64,000 nt of DNA, from the NCBI GenBank assembly GCA_030849945.1, contig JAVDKK010000001.1, positions 930,001 to 994,000 on the forward strand, written 5' to 3'. The notes below the pieces were generated by a model. It was given only the letters and a program-made list of their open reading frames with translations. It had not been told where the DNA came from and did no database searches. Below are positions 54,317 through 63,447 of this stretch, one piece after another. The stretch is from Schauerella fraxinea (GTDB taxonomy: Bacteria; Pseudomonadota; Gammaproteobacteria; Burkholderiales; Burkholderiaceae_B). The position numbers were made by a program, and so were the translations under genes. The first letter of the stretch is position 1; each line of letters opens with the position of its first letter.

Positions 54317-56307
54317 TCCACTCCCAGCAGTGTGGCTTCGGCGAGCGCGGCTTTCGTCATGGGGCCAATCGTCGGCGGGCGGGGCGCCGCCGGCGGCGTC
54401 ACGTTCATCGGTGTCAGGCTGACGTTCATCTGCGCAGACCACAGCATGGGGTCGTTGGATTCGATGGTCACCGATACGACGCGTCGTTGTCCGGGGGCAT
54501 TGAGCTGGAGGTCGCGCAACTGCTCGGGTTTGTCGATATAAGGCGACGCCAGGAAACCGCTTTGGCCGATGCCCGGAATAAATCGATGGCGGATGGTCTC
54601 GCCGTTTTCCAACTGCAGCACGATCCACACACGCGGCAACTTATAAAGCGTGCTCACCGCGCGGCCCAGCAGCGTGGGCGCGATGTCCACGGTCATCCAG
54701 ACGGGGGTGTCGGTGGGCAGGCGAATCGCGGTATTGGTGCGTATCCGTGAGGACTGCGTTTTTGCGGGCGTCAAACGGTCGTGCAGCGTCTTGTCGTCCT
54801 TTTTCATCACCATCCAGCGCCCGGCCATTTCGGTGGCGCCGTAATGCGTGAGCAGGGTGCGCAGGCTCAAACTGTCGTCCAGCGCCGGCAAGCGGCCATC
54901 GATCGGATCGAACGCAAAGAGCACGGTGTCCGGTGCAGCATCGCCTGTGAGATGGGTGTTATTGAGCTGGTTGAGTTCGGGGGTGTACACCGAATAACTT
55001 TGAAAGACCGGGCGACCGGCCCACTTCAACCCGGCTGCCAGCAACCCGGAAATTTCGGTGGGGTAAATGTCGACCGTTCCTGTCAGCGCCGGCATGGGTT
55101 CCTGGCTGCGAATGGCGGCAAGCGATGCGTCATATTGCGCCTGCAAGGCTTCGGGGGTATTGATGCGCGTGCTGAGCCCATCGACTGTGCCGCGCCATGT
55201 TTGTGCGAGGCGATCGACGATAAAGGGGCCGTTAACCGGAAGGATCGCGTTGCCGATGGCGCCCCACGCCAATGCGCTCACGATCAAGGCCGCTGCGGCA
55301 TGACGCACAGGCAGCAGCATGGCGCCCATCAATCCGATGAAAAGCAGCAATTCGCCGGAGATGAAAACGTGGCCGTCCTGGCGCACGAAGCCGGCTTTGA
55401 AACTCACGAACAGGGTGAACGCCAAACCCAGCAGCAGGACGTAACCCGGCAGGCCCATGTGGCGAGCGGCCTTGCGATAGAACATGCCGAAAAGCGCGAT
55501 CGCACCGACGGCATAGATCGCGACCACGGCAGCCGGGCCGTTTGCCGACATCGCATTGGTATAGCCCGATACGACAGGGGCCTGGGCCAGGAAGAAATGC
55601 GGCAATGCGTCCAGAGGCTGGCCGGCAAGCAGCCAGGCGCCGGCCAAACACAGCACGAAGAGCACGGCAAAGCCTAAGGCAGCCGAAACGCGGTGCCGCA
55701 CGAGAACAAGGAAGATCAGTGCGGAGGCGAAGCCGCTGGTGGCGGCAAAACTGCCCTTGACCAGCGGTGAAAACGCAATGGCGCAGGTGGCCAATGCGAT
55801 GCCGAACAGTACGGCTGGACCGGGTCGCAGCCGCCAGGGCGATGTCTCAGGCAATGTGCACCGCACGACGACCGCCAGGAGCGCAAAGGGCAACGCCATG
55901 AATGCCGCATCGCGATTGAGCAAGAAGGAAACGATGACCGGAAGGCCGACAAGCAGCCATACGCGACGCGGCCAGGCCAGCATGAGAAACGCCGCGCAAA
56001 ATCCCAGGGCGTAAACGATGCTGCCACCGATCATCATGCCGTCAGTCGCGGGGTGGAAGCTCCTGCTGTAAACCGACGCGTAGGGACCGAAGGTAAAGAC
56101 AACATCGCGACCGAACACGGCGCCGTGAGCCAAGGCGTCGTTCAAGCCGTATTTCCAGGAGGGATCCAAACCGATCGATGGAAAGTGCGGCGCCCAGGGC
56201 ACAAAAAATAATCCCGCCAGTATCAAACCCAATAATCCGACGAGGGTGCTTGCAACCGGTGCGTTTCGGGCCGGAGTTTGATTTTGAGAAGAGGCTGGAT
56301 AACTCAT
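54313..56307 (-). CDS. Large GT-C-like polytopic membrane protein D
   Basis: 664 residues from ATG 56307 (ATG 56349 is possible; neither has a strong ribosome-binding site). About 11-12 membrane helices then a soluble C-terminal region of about 250 residues. The first loop reads DPSWKYGLNDALAHG, FGRDVVFTFGPYAS, a pattern seen in uncharacterised bacterial membrane proteins with a GT-C-like layout. First gene of a minus-strand pair closing the polysaccharide locus. Confidence 0.78.
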   Translation of the reverse strand: MSYPASSQNQTPARNAPVASTLVGLLGLILAGLFFVPWAPHFPSIGLDPSWKYGLNDALAHGAVFGRDVVFTFGPYASVYSRSFHPATDGMMIGGSIVYALGFCAAFLMLAWPRRVWLLVGLPVIVSFLLNRDAAFMALPFALLAVVVRCTLPETSPWRLRPGPAVLFGIALATCAIAFSPLVKGSFAATSGFASALIFLVLVRHRVSAALGFAVLFVLCLAGAWLLAGQPLDALPHFFLAQAPVVSGYTNAMSANGPAAVVAIYAVGAIALFGMFYRKAARHMGLPGYVLLLGLAFTLFVSFKAGFVRQDGHVFISGELLLFIGLMGAMLLPVRHAAAALIVSALAWGAIGNAILPVNGPFIVDRLAQTWRGTVDGLSTRINTPEALQAQYDASLAAIRSQEPMPALTGTVDIYPTEISGLLAAGLKWAGRPVFQSYSVYTPELNQLNNTHLTGDAAPDTVLFAFDPIDGRLPALDDSLSLRTLLTHYGATEMAGRWMVMKKDDKTLHDRLTPAKTQSSRIRTNTAIRLPTDTPVWMTVDIAPTLLGRAVSTLYKLPRVWIVLQLENGETIRHRFIPGIGQSGFLASPYIDKPEQLRDLQLNAPGQRRVVSVTIESNDPMLWSAQMNVSLTPMNVTPPAAPRPPTIGPMTKAALAEATLLGVE

Positions 56308-56647
56308 AAGCGCTTGTCTTGTCGGGAAAATTTGGGCGAAGTATGCCATATGACAGGCTATTTCCAGGCTTTCTGTAACTCTATTTCGAGGCGTCTAGCC
56401 ACTCGATTTAATCCTCGTCTGGTTTGATTTCATATTCCCGTTCATTGCGGCATGCGGGGCGTGCGGCTAAAGGTAATGATCTGCGCTGGGCCATCGACCG
56501 GTGATTGCCAACGGGCCTCTGTGCGGTCGCAGATCCGTCCGATTTGGCGGTTTCATGTCATCCACATGGCCGTCCTCTCATCCCACCGGGACCGTAATGA
56601 GTTAAATTCCCGAGGTTTCCAGCAGTCATTGGCCTAGCAACCGCTAC
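56308..56647. other. 340-bp divergent intergenic region between glycan locus and waaC
   Basis: Separates the minus-strand membrane-protein pair from plus-strand waaC and must hold both promoters. It is AT-richer than its flanks (for example TCGATTTAATCCTCG, TTTGATTTCATATTCCC). I found no convincing -35/-10 pair, palindrome or repeat; a 61-codon frame at 56452-56637 has no ribosome-binding site and no recognisable product. Confidence 0.55.
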
Positions 56648-57604
56648 ATGCCCACAAGAATCCTCATCGTCCGTACCTCGTCTTTAGGCGACCTCGTTCA
56701 CATGCTGCCGGCGATCTCCGATATCGCGCGCCATGTGCCCGATCCGCACATCGATTGGGTAGCCGAAGAATCCTTCGCGGAAATTCCTGCTTGGCATCCT
56801 GCGGTCAACGAGGTCATCAAGGTCGCGCACCGCCGGTGGCGCAAATCCTGGTTTTCGGCCAGCGTGCGCACCGAACGTGCGGCGCTCAAGCGCAAGCTGA
56901 AGCACTCGCAATACGACATCGTGTTGGACATGCAGGCCCTGCTCAAGTCGGCGTGGCTGGTACGCCAGACCAATGGCGTGCGGCATGGACTGGATTTCAA
57001 ATCGGCGCGCGAGCCGCTGGCGTCATTTTTCTACGATGTGCGGCATCGGGTGCAATTCTGGCAACCGGCGGTGATCCGGCAGCGCGAGTTGGCGGGCAAG
57101 ACTTTCGGTTATACGCCGGAGGGGCCACCGGATTTCGGCCTGCAATTATTCAAGCGCGAGACGGGCGATCATCCGTACGCGGTCATCATGCCGTCGGCCA
57201 GCCGCGACGATAAGTTGTGGCCGGTTGAAGATTGGCATGCCGTCTTCGATCTGCTGCAGTCGCGCGGCTGCGCATTGAAGCTTCTGGCTGGCAATGTCCA
57301 GGAAACGGCGCGGGCGCAGCAACTGATTGCAGGGCGCGCCAATGCAGAGGTGTTGCCGCGCATGGGGCTTACCGAAATCGCTGAGGTGCTGGCCGGGGCG
57401 CGCATGATGGTGGGGTTGGATAGCGGATTGACGCATTTGTCCGCGGCGGTGGGCCGGCCCACGATCGGTATTTACAAGGCGTCCACCCCGGTGCGTACGC
57501 CGTTGACCGGTTCCGCGTTCAACGCCAGCTTGGGCGACCGGGGTGCGTCGCCGTCGCGCAGCGTGGTGCTGGCTGCGGTGGACCAAGCGTTGGCGGCGGC
57601 TTGA
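56648..57604 (+). CDS. waaC: Lipopolysaccharide heptosyltransferase I
   Basis: 318 residues, GT9 family. Adds the first heptose to Kdo in the LPS inner core, cytosolic face of the inner membrane. IVRTSSLGDLVHMLPAISD is the N-terminal family motif and GLDSGLTHLSAAVGRPTIGIY the donor-binding block near residues 255-275. The stop overlaps the approach to waaA, 2 bases apart, giving a waaC-waaA unit. Confidence 0.95.
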   Translation: MPTRILIVRTSSLGDLVHMLPAISDIARHVPDPHIDWVAEESFAEIPAWHPAVNEVIKVAHRRWRKSWFSASVRTERAALKRKLKHSQYDIVLDMQALLKSAWLVRQTNGVRHGLDFKSAREPLASFFYDVRHRVQFWQPAVIRQRELAGKTFGYTPEGPPDFGLQLFKRETGDHPYAVIMPSASRDDKLWPVEDWHAVFDLLQSRGCALKLLAGNVQETARAQQLIAGRANAEVLPRMGLTEIAEVLAGARMMVGLDSGLTHLSAAVGRPTIGIYKASTPVRTPLTGSAFNASLGDRGASPSRSVVLAAVDQALAAA

Positions 57605-57606
57605 AA

Positions 57607-58911
57607 ATGCGGCGGCCTCTCTACACGCTGTTGCTGAGATTGGCCGCGCCCCTGATCTGGCTATGGATGGCCAGACGGGCTCGCCGGGCAGGCGGCGAAT
57701 GGGGCATTTTTTCGAAGGCGCGATTTGGCCACCCGGTCGAGGGTGTGGCCACCGATCCCGTGACGCGTCCGGTGTGGGTGCACGCGGTGAGCCTGGGCGA
57801 AACCCGGGCGGCCAATCCCTTGATTGCGGCGCTGTTGGCGCAAGGGCATAAGGTGCTGCTCACGCACACCACGGCCACCGGGCGGGAAGAGGGCGCACGT
57901 GCTTTTGCCGATGCTATCGCGGCCAAGCAACTGCTGCAGACGTGGCTGCCGTATGATTTTCCGGCGTCGACCGACCGTTTTATCCAGGCCTACCGGCCGC
58001 GGATCGGGCTGTTGATCGAACGCGAGGTATGGCCCAATCTGCTCGCCTCGGCGCGTTACTTCAAGGTGCCGATGGCGTTGGTCAGCGCCCGCTTTTCGGA
58101 CGGCGCATTGCGCCAGGCGCGCAATATGGGCCATGTGATGAAAGAGGCGTTGAGCGGTATCGACACCGTGCTGGCGCAAACCAGCGCCGATGCCACGCGG
58201 CTGCGACAGGCCGGCGCCTCGCCCGTGCGGGTAACGGGCAATATCAAGTTCGATGTGCAACTGCCCGAGACGCAGATCGCGGCCGGCCGCCGGTGGCGAG
58301 AGCTCGCCGCGCGTCCGGTGATTGCGCTGGCGAGTACCCGTGAGGGCGAGGACGAGCCGTTCGTCGAGGCCATCAAGGCGCAGGTGTCGGACAACACCCT
58401 GTTCTGGCTGATTCCGCGTCATCCCCAGCGCTTCGGTTCAGCCGCCGAGACAGTGCGGCGTGGCGGGCTGGGCTTTGAGTGCCGCTCCAACATGAACCGC
58501 GCCTGTGAGTTTCCGGCGCCGCCGGCTGCCGAGACGCGCGTGATGATGGGCGATACGTTGGGCGAGATGGGCTTTTACTACGCCGCGTCGGACGTGGCGA
58601 TTATCGGCGGCAGCTTCGCGCCGTTGGGCGGGCAGAATCTGATCGAGTCCTGTGCGGCCGGCACGCCCGTGATTTTCGGTCCGCATACCTTCAATTTCGA
58701 GCAAGCGGCCGAGGACGCCATTGCGGCGGGTGCGGCGATTCGCGTGGCCGACGCCCAGGCCGCCATTGCAGCCGCCCAAGCGCTGATTGCCGATGCACCG
58801 CGCTTGGCCCAGATGCGCACCGCAGCGCGCGCCTGGGGGCAGGGTCATGCGGGCGCCACGCGCCGCACGGTGGATGCGTTGCAGACCTGGTTGGCGCCTC
58901 GCGGGTCTTGA
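57607..58911 (+). CDS. waaA: 3-deoxy-D-manno-octulosonic acid (Kdo) transferase
   Basis: 434 residues, GT30 family, attaches Kdo to lipid IVA. An N-terminal membrane anchor (about 5-22) precedes the N-domain with VHAVSLGETRAA (catalytic Glu); IEREVWPNLLA and the C-domain GGSFAPLGGQNLIE are characteristic. ATG 57607 lies 2 bases after the waaC stop (TTG 57601 in the same frame is less likely). Confidence 0.96.
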   Translation: MRRPLYTLLLRLAAPLIWLWMARRARRAGGEWGIFSKARFGHPVEGVATDPVTRPVWVHAVSLGETRAANPLIAALLAQGHKVLLTHTTATGREEGARAFADAIAAKQLLQTWLPYDFPASTDRFIQAYRPRIGLLIEREVWPNLLASARYFKVPMALVSARFSDGALRQARNMGHVMKEALSGIDTVLAQTSADATRLRQAGASPVRVTGNIKFDVQLPETQIAAGRRWRELAARPVIALASTREGEDEPFVEAIKAQVSDNTLFWLIPRHPQRFGSAAETVRRGGLGFECRSNMNRACEFPAPPAAETRVMMGDTLGEMGFYYAASDVAIIGGSFAPLGGQNLIESCAAGTPVIFGPHTFNFEQAAEDAIAAGAAIRVADAQAAIAAAQALIADAPRLAQMRTAARAWGQGHAGATRRTVDALQTWLAPRGS

Positions 58912-58954
58912 GGGCTGCCTGAGGCGGCACGGTACGAGGCTTGCGCCTGGAGCT

Positions 58955-58977
58955 TCCGCGGCTACCTCAGCCGCGGA
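58955..58977 (+). other. Stable hairpin covering the antiporter ribosome-binding site
   Basis: TCCGCGGCT and AGCCGCGGA form a perfect 9-bp GC-rich stem with loop ACCTC. The Shine-Dalgarno-like GGAG (58975-58978) of the next gene lies in the 3' arm, 11 bases before its ATG. It may restrain translation of the antiporter or contribute to ending waaA transcription; there is no U-tract. Confidence 0.45.
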
Positions 58978-58988
58978 GCGCGGCCCTC

Positions 58989-60530
58989 ATGAACCTCTTC
59001 GAAAGCACGTTGCTGCTCCTGCTGGTCGCCATTGGCCTGCTGCAAGTCTCTCGACGTTTTTCCGTCCCTTATCCCACGATGCTCGCGCTTGCTGGCCTTG
59101 GCGTGGCTGCTCTGCCGTGGGCGCCGGCAATCGAGATCGATCCCCAACTCGCCTTGGCGCTGTTCATCGCGCCCGCGCTGCTTGAGGCCGGCTATGACCT
59201 GCCGCCGCGGGTGTTGTTGCGCAATTGGTTGCCTTTGCTGGCCCTGGCGGCCGTTGCGGTGTTGCTCACCACCGCTGCGGTGGCGTGGTTGGGAATGACG
59301 ATGGCGGCGTTGCCGCTGGCCGCAGCCGTGGCCCTGGGCGCGATCGTCGCGCCGCCCGATGCGGCCGCGGCGGCTGCCGTGCTGTCGCGCTTCAACCTGC
59401 CGCGGCATACGGTGGTGGTGCTGAAAGGCGAGAGTCTGCTCAACGATGCCGTGGCGCTATTGATTTTTGGCGCGGCGGTGGGCTTTGCCGCGGCACCCGA
59501 TGAGGGGTGGGGGCTCTTGCCCACACTGGCGCTGGCCGCACCCGGCGGATTGCTGCTGGGGTTCGTGATCGGCCGCGTGTATGTGGCCTTGGCGGGCCGG
59601 ATGGCAGGCACGTTGGGCGGCACGTTGTTCGAGTTCGTGACGACGTTCGTGGCCTGGATCGTGGCGGAGCGTTTGCATCTTTCTGCAGTGCTGTGCGTGG
59701 TGGCCTATGCGATGACGGCCGCGCGCTTCATTCCCGAGCGGCAGGCGGCCAGCGATCGCGTGCATTCTTATGCGGTGTGGGAAACGATCGTGTTCCTGCT
59801 AAACATTCTCGCCTTTTTGATTCTGGGGCTGGAAGCGCGCGTGATCGTGACCAAGCTGGCCGCGGCAGAGCTGTGGAGCGCCTTGATTTTCGCGGGGGCG
59901 GTGCTGCTCGTGGTCATCGTGGTTCGACTGGTGTGGGTGGTGCTGTACACCCGCGTGGTGCAGTCGATCGGCAGCGATCGCGGGCATGACCAGAAGCCGA
60001 CGATGGCACAGGGCGTGGTGGTCGCGTGGTGCGGCATGCGCGGGCTGGTGACGTTGGCGGCGGCATTGGCGCTGCCGGCCGCCTTCCCATCGCGCGATCT
60101 GATTTTATTGAGCGCACTTGCCGTGGTGCTGGGCACGTTGGTGGTGCAAGGCCTGACGCTGGGGCCGTTGATTGGCTGGCTTGGCCTGAAGGCCGACGAT
60201 TCGATGGCGCGCGAATTGAGCGCGGCGCGGTTGATCTTGCTGGATCGCGCGCTGGATGCATTGGGCACGCGCGAGGATGAAGCGGCCGTGCGTGTCCGGC
60301 AGAGCTATCTGGAAGACCGTGAAGCGTCCGAGGCGGGCAGCCATCCGCGCGCGAGTCAGCAGGTGCATCGCTTGTTGCGCAAGGGCATCAAGATCAAGCG
60401 CGCCGCGTTGGCGGAGCTTCGACGCGATGCCAAGGTTGAAGACGACGTGTTTCATGTGCTCGAGCGCGAGCTCGATTGGGCCGAGCTGGCCTCGTCGCCG
60501 CCGGAGCGGGTCGAGATTCTGGAGGAGTGA
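58989..60530 (+). CDS. CPA1-family Na+/H+ antiporter
   Basis: 513 residues, 12 membrane helices plus a cytosolic tail of about 110 residues (ending EDDVFHVLERELDWAEL). GAIVAPPDAAAAAAVL and KGESLLNDAVALLIF, with the ion-binding Asp153 of the ND motif, and GMRGLVTLAAALALP are the CPA1/NhaP hallmarks. Exchanges cytoplasmic Na+ or K+ for H+. A hairpin lies over its ribosome-binding site. Convergent with the membrane gene that ends 4 bases away. Confidence 0.92.
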   Translation: MNLFESTLLLLLVAIGLLQVSRRFSVPYPTMLALAGLGVAALPWAPAIEIDPQLALALFIAPALLEAGYDLPPRVLLRNWLPLLALAAVAVLLTTAAVAWLGMTMAALPLAAAVALGAIVAPPDAAAAAAVLSRFNLPRHTVVVLKGESLLNDAVALLIFGAAVGFAAAPDEGWGLLPTLALAAPGGLLLGFVIGRVYVALAGRMAGTLGGTLFEFVTTFVAWIVAERLHLSAVLCVVAYAMTAARFIPERQAASDRVHSYAVWETIVFLLNILAFLILGLEARVIVTKLAAAELWSALIFAGAVLLVVIVVRLVWVVLYTRVVQSIGSDRGHDQKPTMAQGVVVAWCGMRGLVTLAAALALPAAFPSRDLILLSALAVVLGTLVVQGLTLGPLIGWLGLKADDSMARELSAARLILLDRALDALGTREDEAAVRVRQSYLEDREASEAGSHPRASQQVHRLLRKGIKIKRAALAELRRDAKVEDDVFHVLERELDWAELASSPPERVEILEE

Positions 60531-60534
60531 GGGG

Positions 60535-62235
60535 TTATCGCGACGCGATATCGGACGGTATGGCGAGCGCACACCCAACGCCCTCGTCACGATCGCCAAT
60601 CGATGTCAGCGCGCCGTCGGCGGTACGCGCGTAACCGGAAAATGACGCGCGTGTGTTGGCGCTGTCGGCCGACAACACGCGCGTCGCAGGATCGATGATG
60701 ACCCAGCCCACGATGCGTTTGTCGGCATTCGCCAGGCTCGCGGCCTTCAGGTCGACATTGGCTGAATGCTCGATCCAACCTGCCACTTTCACATGCGCGG
60801 GATCGTCGGGGAGCGTGTCGATGTGCGCGACGCCGGCCTTGCAGGTCGCGAAAGCCCCGAGCAGTTGGGGGGTACCCATCCGCGTGGGCAGGTCACGATA
60901 GGGCTGTTGCGCGAAGATCGAGATACCGCGCGCAGCGGCCTGCCGGGCGGTGTTTTGCACGAACTCGACGGCGGGAAAAACCTTCTTGATTTGAGGGGTG
61001 TCTTGCACGGCCATGGCCAATGCCAGTGCCGACACCTCGCGCTCGAATACGGTGCCGTTGTGGCTGAGCACGGCATGCGTTTGCGCGGCCAGGAGGCCCG
61101 CCAATGCCATCAGCGCCGAGAGGCCGGCTGCGCGCGCGCGCCGTGCGGTCGCGTTCAGCATCGCAGGCGCGTAGATCACGGCCACGCCCACCCAGGCCAT
61201 GAGCGCGGGCGTGGCGTAGCGGCTGCTCAAGGCCTGGTCGGCACCGAACATTGCGCGCCCGCCTGCGGTGGCCGCCGCCGTGGCGATCAGATAGGCCAAG
61301 TAAGCGAGCATGGCAGCGGTGGGCTTGTGGCGCGTGGCCTGAGGGAGAATTTTCCAGGCGCGCCAAGCGACCAGGAGGCACAGCACGGCGCCCGCCGCCA
61401 CAGCGGCGGCGCGCGCAAACTCGCCACCGCCCATCAAATGAAAAGCGGGTGCACCCAGGTAGCGCAGCACGTAACGCACGAACTGGAACGGCATCGTCGT
61501 CAAGGTGGCGACAATCGAACCATGGCCGGGCGGCGATTGGTAGGTGGCGAAGTAGGCGACCAGCGTTACCGCGGCCGCCATCGCCAGGATGAGGATGCGC
61601 GTACGGCTTTGGCGCAAGGCGATCGCGGTCAGCAGCAGCAATGGAAGGGCGAGCACGCCGTTGGCCATCGTGACGGCGGACGCCATGCCGAGCACGCATG
61701 CTGCGGCGAACAGCGGTGCAGCGCGCGTGCCTTCGTCCGAGCGATACAGGCAGATCAGCGCGGCCAACGGCAGTAGTTGCACGAGAAAGAATTGGCTTTG
61801 AAACGCCCACGTGAGATTTTCGTGCTGCATCCACAAGAACAGGACGGCGGTGATGGCGCATGCGAATACGAAGCGTGGGGTGCGGTGTGCGCTGCGATAG
61901 ACACCCGCCGCATGTTCACGCAGCACCGATATCCACAGCGCGGCGGCTGCGGCAATCATCAAGAGTTGCGTGGCGATCAGGAAGTAGCCCAGGCCGCTGA
62001 ACCAGGCGATGTCGACGAAAAACAGCAGGCGCGCCAGAACGATGCGATGTTCGTTATGTTGCGCCCACCATGAATCGACCATGCCGTCGGTCGCGTTCAT
62101 GTAGAACTGCAGATAGCCGTTCCACATGTCCCAGTAGGGCACGGGCGAATGGTGCTGGAAGGCACCGGAAACGGCCCAGGCAACGATGACGGCGCAGAGC
62201 AGTAGGGCGGTGCGGCGTTGAAGCAGATCTGACAT
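60535..62235 (-). CDS. GT-C-like polytopic membrane protein B, paralogue of protein A
   Basis: 566 residues, about ten membrane helices then a soluble C-terminal domain (about 455-566). The first periplasmic loop has PYWDMWNGY (D36) and WWAQHNEHRI (E62), and the next has HENLTWAFQSQFFLVQ: the same blocks at the same spacing (26 residues between the acids) as in the 609-residue protein of the arabinose-type operon. Both C-terminal domains contain a Cys-led segment and an SGYA/SGYV block. Probably a second periplasmic transferase using the same class of donor. It stands alone among core genes. Confidence 0.82.
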   Translation of the reverse strand: MSDLLQRRTALLLCAVIVAWAVSGAFQHHSPVPYWDMWNGYLQFYMNATDGMVDSWWAQHNEHRIVLARLLFFVDIAWFSGLGYFLIATQLLMIAAAAALWISVLREHAAGVYRSAHRTPRFVFACAITAVLFLWMQHENLTWAFQSQFFLVQLLPLAALICLYRSDEGTRAAPLFAAACVLGMASAVTMANGVLALPLLLLTAIALRQSRTRILILAMAAAVTLVAYFATYQSPPGHGSIVATLTTMPFQFVRYVLRYLGAPAFHLMGGGEFARAAAVAAGAVLCLLVAWRAWKILPQATRHKPTAAMLAYLAYLIATAAATAGGRAMFGADQALSSRYATPALMAWVGVAVIYAPAMLNATARRARAAGLSALMALAGLLAAQTHAVLSHNGTVFEREVSALALAMAVQDTPQIKKVFPAVEFVQNTARQAAARGISIFAQQPYRDLPTRMGTPQLLGAFATCKAGVAHIDTLPDDPAHVKVAGWIEHSANVDLKAASLANADKRIVGWVIIDPATRVLSADSANTRASFSGYARTADGALTSIGDRDEGVGCALAIPSDIASR

Positions 62236-62398
62236 GCTGACGAGCCTGTTCGGCGCGCCAGCAGCGGTCGGTCAAGATGTGTGCGTCAGCGCATCGATGC
62301 GCGATGCATCGTTGACGTGGCGCGTGACTGACCAAGCAAGGTGGCGCTCGTGAAAAGCGCGCAGTATGTCAAAGCGCTTCCGGCCAAATGCTTCTGCC

Positions 62399-62578
62399 TT
62401 ATTTACCCGGCACGCGCGCGATCGGCGGCTGTACCGTGATCTTGTCGGCGTTCAATTCGGTATTGGCCTTCAACGGTTCACGACCGGCTTCCGACGGCGG
62501 TGTGCCGAAAAATCCGGCGCCGATGCCCCAGACGATGGCGGCAGCGGCGGCGAGCACGACAAACAAAAGACGCAGCAT
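62399..62578 (-). CDS. 59-residue membrane-anchored protein coupled to coaX
   Basis: 59 residues. One N-terminal helix (LLFVVLAAAAAIVWGIG), then a short periplasmic tail with ELNADKITVQPP. The ATG overlaps the coaX stop by 1 base (TAATG), indicating coupled translation. In many Burkholderiales a SPOR-domain protein follows coaX and has an LNADKI-like segment before the SPOR domain; this could be a version that lost the SPOR domain. Function unknown. Confidence 0.6.
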   Translation of the reverse strand: MLRLLFVVLAAAAAIVWGIGAGFFGTPPSEAGREPLKANTELNADKITVQPPIARVPGK

Positions 62579-63447
62579 TACGACACCTCTGCCGCTTGCG
62601 TGGCGGCGATGTGCGCCAGCCCATCGAGCACGGGATGTTCGAGCATTTCGATGGGGGCGACCGAACAATGGATGACCGCGGCCGCTTCGGCGAGCAGGCG
62701 GCGCGTTTCGTCGGCCACTTCGGGCCAGCCGCCGCCCGCCACGAACACCGCGGGCGGTTGGCCGTAGTGGCGGCAACCGGCGAGCCATTGGCGCATCAAG
62801 GCGCCGGCTTGCGCGGCGGCCACGCCTGAGGCGATGGCCTGGTGGGTATCGGTGGGGAAATCGACGACGGCGCCGTCGGCCAGCGGCAGGTTGGCGGTAC
62901 CTGACACCAGTGAGGTTTTCATCAACGCCGGACCGGGCAGGATCATGCCGCCTTCGAAAACGTTGTCGGGTCCCACGGTATCCAGTGTGGTGGCCGTGCC
63001 GAAGCAGGCCAGCAGGAAGGGGCCATGGCCGAAATCCTGGTGTGCCGTGACGCCGACGAGCGAGGCCCACCGGTCTGCGCCCAACTGCTGCGGCTGCGCA
63101 TAGCGATTGGTGAGGCCATAGGCGTCGCCCTGCGCGCGCAACCAGCGCACGGTGACGCCCTGTCGGGCGAACGCTGCGGCGATCGCTTCGCCTTGCTTGT
63201 CGCCGGCCACGTTGACGCCGATGGCGCCGGTGGCCCGTGCGGGCAGCGCCGCAAGCCAGGCATCCACGGCGGCGATGTCTGTATTGTCGAAGGCAGCGGA
63301 GTCGGCATCGCGACGGCCGATGGGCGCGGCGGCGATGGCTGCGCCATCCGGCGAGACGGCTTGCGCGGCCAACCTTGCCGCATGGGCAGCTTCGCTGAAC
63401 GTGCCGAGCTTGATGCGGCTGTTACCTGAATCGATCAAAATCATCAT
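62578..63447 (-). CDS. coaX: Type III pantothenate kinase (Baf-like)
   Basis: 289 residues. First step of CoA synthesis. ASKHA-fold motifs: ILIDSGNSRIKLG (phosphate loop), GADRWASLVGV, LACFGTATTLD and EGGMILPG. In Bordetella this protein is the Bvg accessory factor Baf and follows birA, as here. ATG overlaps the birA stop by 4 bases. Confidence 0.95.
   Translation of the reverse strand: MMILIDSGNSRIKLGTFSEAAHAARLAAQAVSPDGAAIAAAPIGRRDADSAAFDNTDIAAVDAWLAALPARATGAIGVNVAGDKQGEAIAAAFARQGVTVRWLRAQGDAYGLTNRYAQPQQLGADRWASLVGVTAHQDFGHGPFLLACFGTATTLDTVGPDNVFEGGMILPGPALMKTSLVSGTANLPLADGAVVDFPTDTHQAIASGVAAAQAGALMRQWLAGCRHYGQPPAVFVAGGGWPEVADETRRLLAEAAAVIHCSVAPIEMLEHPVLDGLAHIAATQAAEVS

Noticed and set aside
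56452..56637. 61-codon open frame in the divergent gap before waaC
   Set aside because: No ribosome-binding site, no hydrophobic or conserved-looking segment, and it lies where promoters are expected.
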